NCBI GenBank assembly: GCA_044376575.1
Contig: JBILKR010000008.1
Location: 1-64,000, forward strand
Direction of reading: 5' to 3'
DNA from: BA4 sp044376575
GTDB taxonomy: Bacteria; Bacteroidota; Bacteroidia; CAIKAF01
Length of the DNA: 64,000 nt
Numbering within the stretch: the stretch's first letter is position 1; each line of letters begins with the position of its first letter. The position numbers and the translations under genes are program-made. This document shows positions 27,042-36,638 of the stretch, one piece after another. Below the pieces are notes generated by a model. That model saw only the letters and a list, made by a program, of their open reading frames with translations, ran no database searches and was not told where the DNA came from.

Positions 27042-27959
27042 ATGGAAAAATCGCTTGTAGCCGGTATTGATATCGGAGGAACAAACATTGAAATTGGGCT
27101 TGTAAATCAACAAGGAGAAATACTATACAGGAAGTCATTTCAAACTGTAAAATTTTTAACTGTTGATGATTTGGTGAATGATATAGCTGAAGAAATCAAT
27201 AATTTTTTCTCAACACACGCCCCATTTTTACTGGAAGGCATAGGTATAGGAGCTCCCAATGGAAATATTTTCAAAGGAACCATTGATCATGCTCCTAATC
27301 TTCCATGGAAAGGAGAAATACCGCTCGCAGATTTATTCAGAAAAAAAATGGAGGTGGATGTAAAACTGAACAATGATGCCAATGCGGCTGCAATTGGTGA
27401 AATGATTTTTGGTGCAGCAAAGGGATGTAAAGATTTTATTTTTATCACCTTAGGTACCGGCCTTGGCAGTGGTATAGTTTGTAATGGTCAGTTGGTATAT
27501 GGACATGGAGGACATGCCGGAGAAGTTGGCCACATGATATTAGTACCTGATGGACGGATGTGCGGGTGTGGCAGAAAAGGATGTGTTGAAACATATTGTT
27601 CGGCGACAGCAATTCAACAGACTTATGCTGAGATAACAAATCTTCAGCTTTCATCAAAAGAAATATACCTTCAAGCAAAAGGCGGAGTAGACAATGCAAT
27701 TCTTGCATTTAAAAAAACAGGAGAATGGCTTGGATTAGCACTTGCAAATGCCGTTGCGGTAACTGAACCGGAAAAAATCATTCTCTTTGGAGGTCTTGCT
27801 CAGGCGGGTGAAATTTTACTTCAGCCCACCATTCAAAGTTTCGAAAAAAATGCGTTGTTTATTTATCAAAATAAAATACCCATTATCTATTCATCACTGC
27901 CTCAAAATGAAGCAGCTGTTTTAGGGGCGGCCTCATTAATTTGGGCGAATAATCAATGA
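27042..27959 (+). CDS. ROK-family sugar kinase (glucokinase-like)
   Basis: A 305-residue cytoplasmic kinase. The ATP-binding motif GIDIGGTNIEIG is at residues 8-19, the catalytic Asp follows NND (about 112), and the ROK zinc site is present as HGGHAGEVGH plus CGCGRKGCVE (about 170-182). Phosphate-2 and adenosine motifs lie at FITLGTGLGSG and ILFGGLAQAG. No DNA-binding domain is present, so it is a kinase, not a repressor. Glucose is the likely substrate given the MFS gene upstream. Confidence 0.92.
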   Translation: MEKSLVAGIDIGGTNIEIGLVNQQGEILYRKSFQTVKFLTVDDLVNDIAEEINNFFSTHAPFLLEGIGIGAPNGNIFKGTIDHAPNLPWKGEIPLADLFRKKMEVDVKLNNDANAAAIGEMIFGAAKGCKDFIFITLGTGLGSGIVCNGQLVYGHGGHAGEVGHMILVPDGRMCGCGRKGCVETYCSATAIQQTYAEITNLQLSSKEIYLQAKGGVDNAILAFKKTGEWLGLALANAVAVTEPEKIILFGGLAQAGEILLQPTIQSFEKNALFIYQNKIPIIYSSLPQNEAAVLGAASLIWANNQ

Positions 27960-28023
27960 TTGATATTGCATCGCAGAATAAATCTTTTTTACCTTCACGC
28001 TTAAATTTTGAGGTTAGTTAAAT

Positions 28024-29307
28024 ATGAATAATAAATCTATCCGGTTAATCATTTTTATTTCTGTGTTTATACTCGGAGGCTTGATTAGTTTACAGATATA
28101 CTGGGTAAGCAAAGCGTATGAATTTACAGAAGAACAGTTTGATAATCGCGTGAATCTGGCATTGATGACGGTTGCTAATCAGATCAACAGATTTAATAAA
28201 GATACCATGTCTGTGAGAGAGCCGGTAAGCAGAATCAATTCAGATTATTTTACGGTAGAGATAACCGGAGTGGCAGATCCGGAACATTTACAGAATTTAT
28301 TGATGATTGAATTTAATCGCTATGATATTAACCTCGATTTTCAATATGCCATTTACGATTGTTTTATTGATTCAATCATTTCTAAAAGTTATGTGGATGT
28401 AAGCGAAAATGGTAAAGAAGTATTTAAAGAGAATTCAGAAAATGTAGAATTTCCGATATATAATATGTCAAAAGACAGTCATAAATTTGGGGTGTATTTT
28501 CCCAATAAAAAATCTTATATCTCACAACAACTGGGGGTAATGATTTATTCTTCGATTGGTGTATTCTTTATTGTATTGTTTTTTGTTTATATCGTATCTC
28601 TCATCTTCAGACAAAAACGATTGTCTGAAATGAAGAACGATTTTATAAATAATATGACGCATGAGTTTAAAACACCCATTTCTACCATAACAGTATCAAG
28701 CGAACAATTGTTGAAAGAAAATGTGCTTAGCAATCCGGAAAAAATAAGAAATTATTCACGAATTATTAAGGAAGAAAGTGCAAGGTTAAAATCGCAGGTT
28801 GACCAAATTTTAAATGTTGCTATGCTTGATTCAACCCGTTCAAAACTGGAAAAAAAATCTTTGGATATGCATGTCCTGATTGAAGATGTGGCAGAAAAAA
28901 TTAAAATCAGAACAGATTATCTGAACAATGAACTACATCTTGATTTGAAAGCAACGCAATCAATGCTAAATGGGAACTACGATCACCTGGCGAATGTAAT
29001 GTTTAATTTGCTTGATAATGCCATCAAGTATCGACGAGACCAATTGATAATTACCATTCGGACATATAATAAGAATAACGATTTTTATATAGAAGTAGAA
29101 GATAACGGGATAGGAATACCACCATTGCTTCAACGTCATATCTTTGAAAAATTTTACCGCGTACCAACAGGTAATGTTCATAATGTCAAGGGGTTTGGCC
29201 TGGGTCTTAGTTATGTTAAAAAAATAGTTGAATTACATCAGGGTAAAATTAGTTTGGAAAGTACGCCAGGAGTTGGCACGGTTTTTAGATTAAGATTTAA
29301 TAACTAA
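28024..29307 (+). CDS. Sensor histidine kinase
   Basis: A 427-residue membrane kinase. A first helix (about 8-27), a ~150-residue extracytoplasmic sensor region and a second helix (about 175-200) precede the DHp domain with NNMTHEFKTPIST (phosphoaccepting His), then the ATPase domain with N box MFNLLDNAIKYR, G1 VEDNGIGIP and G2 GFGLGLSYVKKIVELHQGKI. It forms a two-component pair with the regulator 12 bases downstream. The signal cannot be read from the sequence. Confidence 0.94.
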   Translation: MNNKSIRLIIFISVFILGGLISLQIYWVSKAYEFTEEQFDNRVNLALMTVANQINRFNKDTMSVREPVSRINSDYFTVEITGVADPEHLQNLLMIEFNRYDINLDFQYAIYDCFIDSIISKSYVDVSENGKEVFKENSENVEFPIYNMSKDSHKFGVYFPNKKSYISQQLGVMIYSSIGVFFIVLFFVYIVSLIFRQKRLSEMKNDFINNMTHEFKTPISTITVSSEQLLKENVLSNPEKIRNYSRIIKEESARLKSQVDQILNVAMLDSTRSKLEKKSLDMHVLIEDVAEKIKIRTDYLNNELHLDLKATQSMLNGNYDHLANVMFNLLDNAIKYRRDQLIITIRTYNKNNDFYIEVEDNGIGIPPLLQRHIFEKFYRVPTGNVHNVKGFGLGLSYVKKIVELHQGKISLESTPGVGTVFRLRFNN

Positions 29308-29319
29308 TGTTTTTTGACT

Positions 29320-30021
29320 ATGAAAGAGAAAAAAAACATACATATTTTATATGTTGAAGACGATGCTAATCTGAGCTTTGTCATTAAAGAAGTATTGGAA
29401 GAGGAGGGCTATGGAGTTCAGTTGTGCACGGATGGAAAATCTGCAATACAGGCTGTTGGGCTGGGGTCTTTTGATATATGTGTTTTAGATGTTATGCTGC
29501 CTCATCATGATGGCTTTGAAGTGGCAGAATTTGTTAGAAAAGTTCACAAAGACATTCCGATTATTTTTGTAACAGCAAAGTCGATGGCTGAAGATAAAAT
29601 AAAAGGATTGAGAATGGGAGCTGATGATTATATTACCAAGCCATTTTCAACAGAAGAATTTTTACTTAGAATCGAGAATATTTTAAAACGGACGGGTAAG
29701 TTAGCCTCATCTATCAATAATAAAGATGAGTTTTCAATTGGAAGGTATGTTTTAAATACCAAAGAATATGAGTTAAAACTTGGAGATGAAATTAGAAGAC
29801 TGACAGAAAAGGAAGCAAATCTGCTCCGTATTTTATGTATGCATGCCAATGAAGCAGTAACGCGAGAAATATTGTTAAAGTCTGTATGGGGGAAAGATGA
29901 TTATTTTACAGGAAGAAGTATGGATGTATTTATATCAAAACTCAGGAAATACCTTTCTGATGATGAAAGTGTAAAAATTCAGGTAGTGCATGGTATAGGA
30001 TTTAAGTTAATTGTGTCCTGA
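29320..30021 (+). CDS. OmpR-family response regulator
   Basis: A 233-residue regulator. ATG 29320 is preferred to an in-frame TTG at 29314. The receiver domain (1-120) has the acidic pair VEDDANL, the phosphorylation site CVLDVMLP, the conserved Thr in VTAKS and Lys in ITKPFS. The C-terminal winged helix (about 135-233) includes LTEKEANLLRILCMHANEAVTREILLKSVWGKDDYFTGRSMDVFISKLRKYL. It is the partner of the preceding kinase; targets are unknown. Confidence 0.95.
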   Translation: MKEKKNIHILYVEDDANLSFVIKEVLEEEGYGVQLCTDGKSAIQAVGLGSFDICVLDVMLPHHDGFEVAEFVRKVHKDIPIIFVTAKSMAEDKIKGLRMGADDYITKPFSTEEFLLRIENILKRTGKLASSINNKDEFSIGRYVLNTKEYELKLGDEIRRLTEKEANLLRILCMHANEAVTREILLKSVWGKDDYFTGRSMDVFISKLRKYLSDDESVKIQVVHGIGFKLIVS

Positions 30022-30086
30022 TCCCAATTGTTAAAATTGCTGTATGATTATTAAAAGTTTATTACCTTGGTATTTATTTTAGGATT

Positions 30087-31955
30087 ATGAAAAAACAATT
30101 ACAATTATTATTAATAGTATTTACGCTTACTTTTGGAGTAAATACAGTAAATGCTCAATGTCCGGGATGTATGGTTAATACATCATGTTTTGTTCCCGGA
30201 GGAGGTTTATGTCCGGATTCTATTCCCGCAGGCACACAAGGACAGCCTTACGATGAAGACATCACGGCTTATCTCCCTGCTACCATTGATGCCGCTCCGT
30301 TTTCTAATGGATTATTAGGTTTTGTACCCTTGGTTTCGGTAAAAATAAATTCCATTTCAGGTATGCCTTTCGGATTGGTTTGGCAATGTGGAAATCCAGG
30401 CAATATGTTTTATCCTGCAAGTGGTGATACCATTGGCTGTGTTAAAATATGTGGAATTCCTATCGCTTCTCCGGGAGTATATAACATTATCATAAATGTT
30501 ACAGCTGTTGTGGATGCTGGGCCAGTTCTTGGTTATCAGTCAGCACAAATAAATTTTGATCTGCAAATGGTTTTATTACCGAACTCGTCGGGGAACATTG
30601 CATTTAATTACAGTCCAAATTCAGCATGCGACAGCGGCTCTATTACATTTACCCCCAATATTACGGCAGCCTTACCTCAGTTGGTTTCTTATAGCTGGGA
30701 TTTTGGAAACAATGTAACATCTAATAGTCCGACACCTCCTGCTCAGATTTATGCTGCGCCAGGTGATTACCCGGTAACCTTAATCACAACCATTAATCGC
30801 CTTACACTCACTTCATTTAATACATCTCTATCAGGTAATTTCTGGTGTGGAGATGTTGAGGAGCCAAACCTACCTTTTGTTGGATGTACTGCTACCCCTG
30901 ATCCATACTTTAAATTTACCTCCGGTTCTAGTACATATCAGTCAGGGTGGACGACAAATGTGAATGCTTCATGGACAGGCATCGACTTCCCATTAGAATC
31001 TACTTTTGTCGCCATTCAGGTTTGGGACGATGACAATGTATCGCCCGATGATGATGGGGGCACAGCTACATTAAATATTACAGGCCCGGGAACCTATGGC
31101 TATTCAACCTCTTCTCCTTGGGGTGGAGGAACTGCCGGTTCTTTTGTGATTGGCTTAACGGTTGATACAGTTATTACAGTAAGCGATACGATTCATATAT
31201 ATTCTTCTCCTGCAGCACCAACATTAACAGCAGCCCAATCTGCTATTTGTGAGGGAGATTCTACACTACTTACAGTTGACCCAGGATTCAATTATGTTTG
31301 GTATCATGACAGTTTAGTTGTGGCAAATACTTCCGTTAACGAATATATGGTGATGGATGATGGTGAATATTATGTAAAAATTGTAAATCATCAAACAGGC
31401 TGTTTAAATTATAGTAATTCTTTAACAATTAATTATCATCCTGACATTCCATTCAATTTTGCGATAGTTTGGAATGGAATCAATGGATATCTTCAATCCA
31501 ATATCAACGGAAATTATTCTTATCAGTGGATGTTTGATAACGGCTCTGGATGGAATAATATTCCTGCACCAGCGGGTGCTCAAAGCAATTATACTCCCAC
31601 GGCAAATGGACAGTATATGTTGGTTGCTACCACTGTTGATGGATGTATCGATACAACTAATATTTATACGTTTAATAATTTAGGATCTGAAACTTTTGGA
31701 GATCTTTCTTCATTGAATGTATTCCCTGTGCCTTCGAGTGGTGAATTGAATGTTCAGTTACAACTTTCTAATGAAGTTCCTGTTGAAATAAGATTAATGG
31801 ATATGCTTGGAAAAACCCTATTTAATGATCGTTTTGAAAATCAATCCGGATTCATATCAAAACAATACAGGATTGATCAGTTGCCATCGGGTTCATACAT
31901 TTTGGATGTAACACTTCCTTCAGGAAGTTTGCGAAAAAGAGTAATCAAACAATAA
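30087..31955 (+). CDS. T9SS-secreted protein with PKD-type domain
   Basis: A 622-residue protein with signal peptide MKKQLQLLLIVFTLTFGVNTVNAQ. After a Cys-rich start (CPGCMVNTSC) lies a cadherin/Ig-like section, a PKD motif (VSYSWDFGNNVTSNSPTPPAQIYAAPGDYPVTL, about 205-235), a domain with an Asp-rich WDDDNVSPDDDGG stretch that could bind Ca2+, and a late Ig-like domain. The end (LNVFPVPSSGELNVQ... to LRKRVIKQ) is a T9SS sorting domain. Probably a surface protein; no enzyme motif seen. A clear terminator follows. Confidence 0.78.
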   Translation: MKKQLQLLLIVFTLTFGVNTVNAQCPGCMVNTSCFVPGGGLCPDSIPAGTQGQPYDEDITAYLPATIDAAPFSNGLLGFVPLVSVKINSISGMPFGLVWQCGNPGNMFYPASGDTIGCVKICGIPIASPGVYNIIINVTAVVDAGPVLGYQSAQINFDLQMVLLPNSSGNIAFNYSPNSACDSGSITFTPNITAALPQLVSYSWDFGNNVTSNSPTPPAQIYAAPGDYPVTLITTINRLTLTSFNTSLSGNFWCGDVEEPNLPFVGCTATPDPYFKFTSGSSTYQSGWTTNVNASWTGIDFPLESTFVAIQVWDDDNVSPDDDGGTATLNITGPGTYGYSTSSPWGGGTAGSFVIGLTVDTVITVSDTIHIYSSPAAPTLTAAQSAICEGDSTLLTVDPGFNYVWYHDSLVVANTSVNEYMVMDDGEYYVKIVNHQTGCLNYSNSLTINYHPDIPFNFAIVWNGINGYLQSNINGNYSYQWMFDNGSGWNNIPAPAGAQSNYTPTANGQYMLVATTVDGCIDTTNIYTFNNLGSETFGDLSSLNVFPVPSSGELNVQLQLSNEVPVEIRLMDMLGKTLFNDRFENQSGFISKQYRIDQLPSGSYILDVTLPSGSLRKRVIKQ

Positions 31956-31959
31956 CATG

Positions 31960-31985
31960 AAAAGCCCCGATAAGGGGCTTTTTCA
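31960..31985 (+). terminator. Intrinsic terminator
   Basis: An 8-bp GC-rich stem (31961-31968 with 31974-31981), a 5-base loop and a T-run. Confidence 0.9.
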
Positions 31986-32000
31986 TTTGCGAAAAAATAC

Positions 32001-32008
32001 TACATTTG
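32001..32008 (+). promoter_or_regulatory. -7 promoter element (TACATTTG) of the M43 protease gene
   Basis: Exact TAnnTTTG match 18 bases before ATG 32027. The nearest TTTG upstream is too close to act as a -33 box. Confidence 0.4.
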
Positions 32009-32026
32009 AAAACTAAATAATTTCAA

Positions 32027-33847
32027 ATGAAATTCTTCTTTACACTAACTACTATTATTATATTTTCATTTCATTCTTTTGCTCAGGCCCCTCATCACTG
32101 CGGAACGGATTATATTCTTCAAAAAGCATTAAAAGAAAACCCGGCAATTCAACAAAATATAGACGCTATAGAAGCCTATACCGAAAAGTATGCTTCAGAT
32201 AATCAGCATACTGACAAAGCTCTTTTAATTACGATACCCGTAGTCGTTCATATTGTATATAATACTGCTGCAGAAAACTTATCTGATGCCCGAATTCAAT
32301 CACAAATAGCTGTTTTAAATCAGGACTTCAGGAGATTGAATGCTGATGCATCAAATACGCCATCTGCTTTTGCAGGGCTAGCAACTGATGCAGAAATTGA
32401 ATTTTGTTTAGCGACCAAAGACCCCAGCGGAAATACTACAACTGGAATTACAAGAACCTCCACCTCTAATACTTCTTTTGATATAAATTCAGACAATATA
32501 AAATTTACAAGTCAAGGAGGAAAAGATGCATGGCCATCAAACAAGTATTTAAACATTTGGGTTGGAGACATTACAGGCGGAATCTTAGGATATGCAACTC
32601 CCCCGGGAGTTTTTCCGGCAAATCAGGACGGCGTGGTTATCGGTTATCAATATTTTGGAACAACAGGAGCATCTGCCCCATATAATAAAGGAAGAACTAC
32701 TACACACGAAGTGGGGCACTGGTTGAATTTGAAACACATATGGGGAGATGAATCGGGATGTGCAGGAACAGATAATGTTACTGATACCCCAAATCAGGCG
32801 GGAGAAAATTATAGTTGTCCGTCATTTCCAAAAACAGATGCCTGCTCACCCAGCTCTCCCGGCGTTATGTTTATGAATTATATGGACTATGTGGATGATA
32901 ATTGTATGAACATGTTTACTGCAGGTCAAAAAACAAGAATGCATGCGACCGTTAACGGAACACGCGCAAGTCTGTTTACATCCACCGGATGTAGCGGAAG
33001 CACCGGTGGCGGTGGTGGCGGTAACAGCAGTTGTGATACTTTGAGTAACTGGACTTCAGGAGATCAGGCGGTACTTTATACGGTGCCTAATAATGGCGGT
33101 TATATCGGTGGACATAATACTTATCAGGATATTTCAAAAGCAGAACGTTTTACCAACGTCGGCACAAATAAACAGGTAACCAAAGTGATGTATTTATTTG
33201 GTGTTGCGGGTGGTTATAATGCATCCTCAAAAATTTCTGCTACCGTATGGAATGAATCTGGTGGCTTTCCTTCCGCAGAGTTAGGAACCAAAGATGTGTT
33301 GGTTTCTTCTTTTGCTGCCGATGTAACAAATCAGGCATATACTATTGTTACATTCAATACTCCTATTGCTGTTTCTAATACATTCTATGCCGGTATCGAG
33401 TTATATTATGCTCCTTCAACAATTGCTGTTTCTCTTTATTCATCTACCGATGGCAATCAAACACCACCTACTGCATTTGAACAATTCCAGAATGGCACAT
33501 GGTATCGTGTAGATAATACAAATTCATGGCAGTTGGATATTTCATGGGCTGTATTTCCAATCGTTTGCGATTTAACCTTGGGAACAGAATCAGTTGCCGG
33601 ATTAGAACAATTGAAAATTTATCCCAATCCAACAGATGGAGTTGTTCATGTATTGTTTCCTGATGTAAATACATCAGCCATTCGTGTATTTGATATGATG
33701 GGAAGAGTGATAAAAAATTCATCGGTTACGCCGAATGAAAACTTTACATATTCAATTGATTTGTCCGGAGAGCCGAATGGAATTTATTTTATTGAGGCAA
33801 CCCAGGGAGGAAAAACAATTACTCAGAAAGTAGTGCTATCAAGGTAA
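32027..33847 (+). CDS. Secreted M43 (pappalysin-type) zinc metalloprotease with T9SS domain
   Basis: A 606-residue secreted protease. After the signal peptide (1-19) and a propeptide-like region, the catalytic domain (about 80-330) has the zinc site TTHEVGHWLNLKHIWG, which matches HExxHxxxxxH and is followed by Gly, and the downstream Met-turn VMFMNYMDYVDDNCMNMFT. Cys-rich calcium-site segments lie around CAGTDNVTDTPNQ. A poly-Gly linker (GGGGGG, about 326) leads to a beta-sandwich, and the protein ends in a T9SS sorting domain (LKIYPNPTDGVVHV... to TQKVVLSR). The isochorismate synthase gene begins 2 bases after its stop, so they may share a transcript. Confidence 0.9.
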   Translation: MKFFFTLTTIIIFSFHSFAQAPHHCGTDYILQKALKENPAIQQNIDAIEAYTEKYASDNQHTDKALLITIPVVVHIVYNTAAENLSDARIQSQIAVLNQDFRRLNADASNTPSAFAGLATDAEIEFCLATKDPSGNTTTGITRTSTSNTSFDINSDNIKFTSQGGKDAWPSNKYLNIWVGDITGGILGYATPPGVFPANQDGVVIGYQYFGTTGASAPYNKGRTTTHEVGHWLNLKHIWGDESGCAGTDNVTDTPNQAGENYSCPSFPKTDACSPSSPGVMFMNYMDYVDDNCMNMFTAGQKTRMHATVNGTRASLFTSTGCSGSTGGGGGGNSSCDTLSNWTSGDQAVLYTVPNNGGYIGGHNTYQDISKAERFTNVGTNKQVTKVMYLFGVAGGYNASSKISATVWNESGGFPSAELGTKDVLVSSFAADVTNQAYTIVTFNTPIAVSNTFYAGIELYYAPSTIAVSLYSSTDGNQTPPTAFEQFQNGTWYRVDNTNSWQLDISWAVFPIVCDLTLGTESVAGLEQLKIYPNPTDGVVHVLFPDVNTSAIRVFDMMGRVIKNSSVTPNENFTYSIDLSGEPNGIYFIEATQGGKTITQKVVLSR

Positions 33848-33849
33848 GT

Positions 33850-34938
33850 GTGGACGAAAAAAAATCGTTATTAGACTCATTTTTATTACAAACCAAAAAA
33901 TATAATTTTTCGGTAGTACTGTTTTCGTTACCGGATGAAAATGAGTTTATCTGTTATTTTCAAAACGAAAAACTTGAAAATAAAAATGCAAGTTTTGAAT
34001 TTCGAATTCATCCGTTTCAACCAGATGTTCAATTTCCTTATATAAAAATTACGCCTCAGTTAATTTTCAGATTATCTGAAATTCCTGATCAAGTTTTTGA
34101 ACTTGCGCCGGTTCATGATGTTGATGGCATGTGGGAATCACTCATCGCCGATCCACCGGCAGAAACAATAAAAGAAGATTTTATTACAGGTGTAAAAAAA
34201 ACAGTTGAGGAAATTAAAAAAGGCTCCTTTGAAAAAGCGATGCTTTCTGCAATACGAAAAGTAAAATTGCCGAATAATTTTTCAGTAATTCATACGCTTC
34301 ATTCTATCCGAAAGGCATTTCCATCTGCGTTCGTATCTTTTATTTCTACGCCATACACAGGCACATGGATTGGTGCTACGCCCGAAACGCTCCTGAAATG
34401 TAAAGGGAATGAAATCACAACAATTTCTCTTGCCGGTACACAACTGCAGCAAAGCGTTAACTCCTGGGGCGAAAAAGAGATTCATGAACAGGAAGTAGTA
34501 ACCCGATTTATCAAAGAAGTTTTTGACTCATTTGATTTCAAATCAACAGAAGTGAAAGGTCCGGAAAATTATGAAATCGGAAACCTTATACATTTAAAAA
34601 CTACTATTACTGCAAAAATAAGCGAGTCTGATAATATTGAACTCATTGAAAAACTTTCGCAGGCAATTCATCCTACACCAGCGGTAGGTGGTTATCCGGC
34701 ATCAGATTCAATTCAATGGATACAGCAGATTGAAAAGCATCAGCGATCATATTATACCGGATTTATGGGGCCTGTTGAAGATGGGAATGCACATTTATTT
34801 GTAAATCTGAGATGTATGCAAATTCACCGGGGCGAGGGATATTTATATTCCGGTGCCGGAATAACGCAAGGATCAGATGCAGAAAAGGAATGGCAGGAAA
34901 CAGCAAATAAAGCACGCATGATTACATCTGCGATCTGA
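33850..34938 (+). CDS. menF: Isochorismate synthase
   Basis: A 362-residue chorismate-utilising enzyme that isomerises chorismate to isochorismate, the first committed step of menaquinone synthesis. GTG 33850 begins 2 bases after the protease stop. Conserved features: FEKAMLSAIRKVKL, ISLAGTQ, EHQxVV-type HEQEVVTRFI, HLKTTITAKI, HPTPAVGGYPASDSIQWI and the terminal GFMGPVEDGNAHLFVNLRCMQI...LYSGAGITQGSDAEKEWQET. It is shorter than E. coli MenF (431), as the N-terminal part is reduced. menD follows at 25 bases. EntC is biochemically similar but the menD/menB neighbourhood favours MenF. Confidence 0.92.
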   Translation: MDEKKSLLDSFLLQTKKYNFSVVLFSLPDENEFICYFQNEKLENKNASFEFRIHPFQPDVQFPYIKITPQLIFRLSEIPDQVFELAPVHDVDGMWESLIADPPAETIKEDFITGVKKTVEEIKKGSFEKAMLSAIRKVKLPNNFSVIHTLHSIRKAFPSAFVSFISTPYTGTWIGATPETLLKCKGNEITTISLAGTQLQQSVNSWGEKEIHEQEVVTRFIKEVFDSFDFKSTEVKGPENYEIGNLIHLKTTITAKISESDNIELIEKLSQAIHPTPAVGGYPASDSIQWIQQIEKHQRSYYTGFMGPVEDGNAHLFVNLRCMQIHRGEGYLYSGAGITQGSDAEKEWQETANKARMITSAI

Positions 34939-34963
34939 TCATTCATTTTATTACCTTTATCAC

Positions 34964-36634
34964 ATGCTAAACGGGAAAAAAAATACACCGTGGATAGCAC
35001 AGATTTGTGCAGAACATCAAATAACAGATGTTTTTATTTGTCCGGGATCACGATCGGCACCGCTAACTCTTGCATTCACAAGAAATCCGCAATTTAATTG
35101 TTATAGTATAGTTGATGAACGCTCAGCAGGATATTTGGCTTTGGGAATGGCATTGTCCAAAAAGAAACCTGTTGTTATTGTTACAACATCCGGAACAGCT
35201 GCGTTGAATCTTTCACCGGCCGTAGCTGAGGCTTACTATCAGGGCATTCCATTGATAGTGATGACAGCAGACAGACCTGCGGAATGGATTGATCAGCATG
35301 ATGGGCAAGCCATACGACAATCATCCATTTTTCAGTCTTTTATTTATGGTCAGTATCAACTTTCGGGAGAACTTTATCATGCCGATGATCTTTGGTACAC
35401 ACAACGATTGATGAATGAAATTATCATTGAGTCAAATCGTAAAAAAGGCCCGGTTCATCTCAATATTTCATTCAGGGAACCATTATATGAAATAGAAAAA
35501 ATATCTTCCTCAGATGTGAGGGTAATACATGACTTAGCAATAAGTAACACCATCGGGCAATCTCATGTTTCTTTGCCTGTTGAATTGATAACAAGTAAAA
35601 AATGCTGGATCCTGCTTGGTCAGGATGATTATTCTGCCGAAACGATTGATCTGCTTCAGCAAGGGATTAACGAACATCATTGGGTGGTGGCTCATGAAAC
35701 CATTAGTAACTTGCCGCTTTCAAATTCAATCACCTATATGAATGAAATTATTCATTCTCAGATTGAATCTGATTCTGCCCCTGAAATCGTTATTATTTCA
35801 GGAAAACAATTCATTTCTAAAAAACTTAAAAAATACCTGCGCTCACTTCCTCAGTGTATTCAAATATTTGTTACAACTCAGGATGAATGGTCAGATGCAT
35901 TTCAACAGGTCAGATACATTGCTCACCATTCGCTGTCTGATTTTCTTTTTCAGTTGATTCAAGCACCTGTTCAATGTGATGCCAATTTTTATAATTACTA
36001 TTTGAATAAACAAGGTGAGATAAAAAATAATATATCAGATTTCTTGAAAACCATTCCTTATTCAGATTTATATGTTTATCAGCAGATTTTTAATTCAATT
36101 CCATCGGGTTCAGTAATACATTTAGGCAATAGCACGCCGGTGCGTTATGCACAATTATTTTCCGGTAAAAATCAGGAAATGTATTGTAACCGAGGTACAA
36201 GTGGTATCGATGGTTCTGTTAGCACTGCTATTGGATATGCCATTGCTGATGCGAAAAAAAATCATTTTGTAATTATTGGTGATCTTTCTTTTGAGTATGA
36301 TATACATGCACTGATGCACGCCTACGTTCCGGATAATATCGTGATTATTGTTATCAATAATCAGGGGGGAAATATATTCCGCATCATTGAAGGATCAAAG
36401 GATGTTGATGAGCTTGAAAAGTATTTTGAAACCAGAATAATAAGGGATTTTAAAAACATTTCAGCTCATTACGGGTTAGATTATCATATAAGTAAAACCG
36501 AAAATGAACTGAAAGAAATAAATCAAAAAATTTCATCATATAAAAAATGTATCATTGAAATACAAACAGATCCCGAAGTATCTTCGGAAGTTTATCTGTC
36601 ATTATTTAAAGAATTGGTAAATAAAAAAAGATAG
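34964..36634 (+). CDS. menD: SEPHCHC synthase (menaquinone biosynthesis)
   Basis: A 556-residue ThDP enzyme that adds succinic semialdehyde from 2-oxoglutarate to isochorismate. The N-terminal motif FICPGSRSAPLTLAF and the glutamate in SIVDERSAGYLALGMA are typical, and the Mg/ThDP site reads IGDLSFEYDIHAL...NNQGGNIFRI near residue 465-490. The length matches the family (about 556). menB starts 4 bases after its stop. A TACCTTTA box at 34952-34959, 4 bases before the ATG, could give a second, leaderless start. Confidence 0.95.
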   Translation: MLNGKKNTPWIAQICAEHQITDVFICPGSRSAPLTLAFTRNPQFNCYSIVDERSAGYLALGMALSKKKPVVIVTTSGTAALNLSPAVAEAYYQGIPLIVMTADRPAEWIDQHDGQAIRQSSIFQSFIYGQYQLSGELYHADDLWYTQRLMNEIIIESNRKKGPVHLNISFREPLYEIEKISSSDVRVIHDLAISNTIGQSHVSLPVELITSKKCWILLGQDDYSAETIDLLQQGINEHHWVVAHETISNLPLSNSITYMNEIIHSQIESDSAPEIVIISGKQFISKKLKKYLRSLPQCIQIFVTTQDEWSDAFQQVRYIAHHSLSDFLFQLIQAPVQCDANFYNYYLNKQGEIKNNISDFLKTIPYSDLYVYQQIFNSIPSGSVIHLGNSTPVRYAQLFSGKNQEMYCNRGTSGIDGSVSTAIGYAIADAKKNHFVIIGDLSFEYDIHALMHAYVPDNIVIIVINNQGGNIFRIIEGSKDVDELEKYFETRIIRDFKNISAHYGLDYHISKTENELKEINQKISSYKKCIIEIQTDPEVSSEVYLSLFKELVNKKR

Positions 36635-36638
36635 CGAT

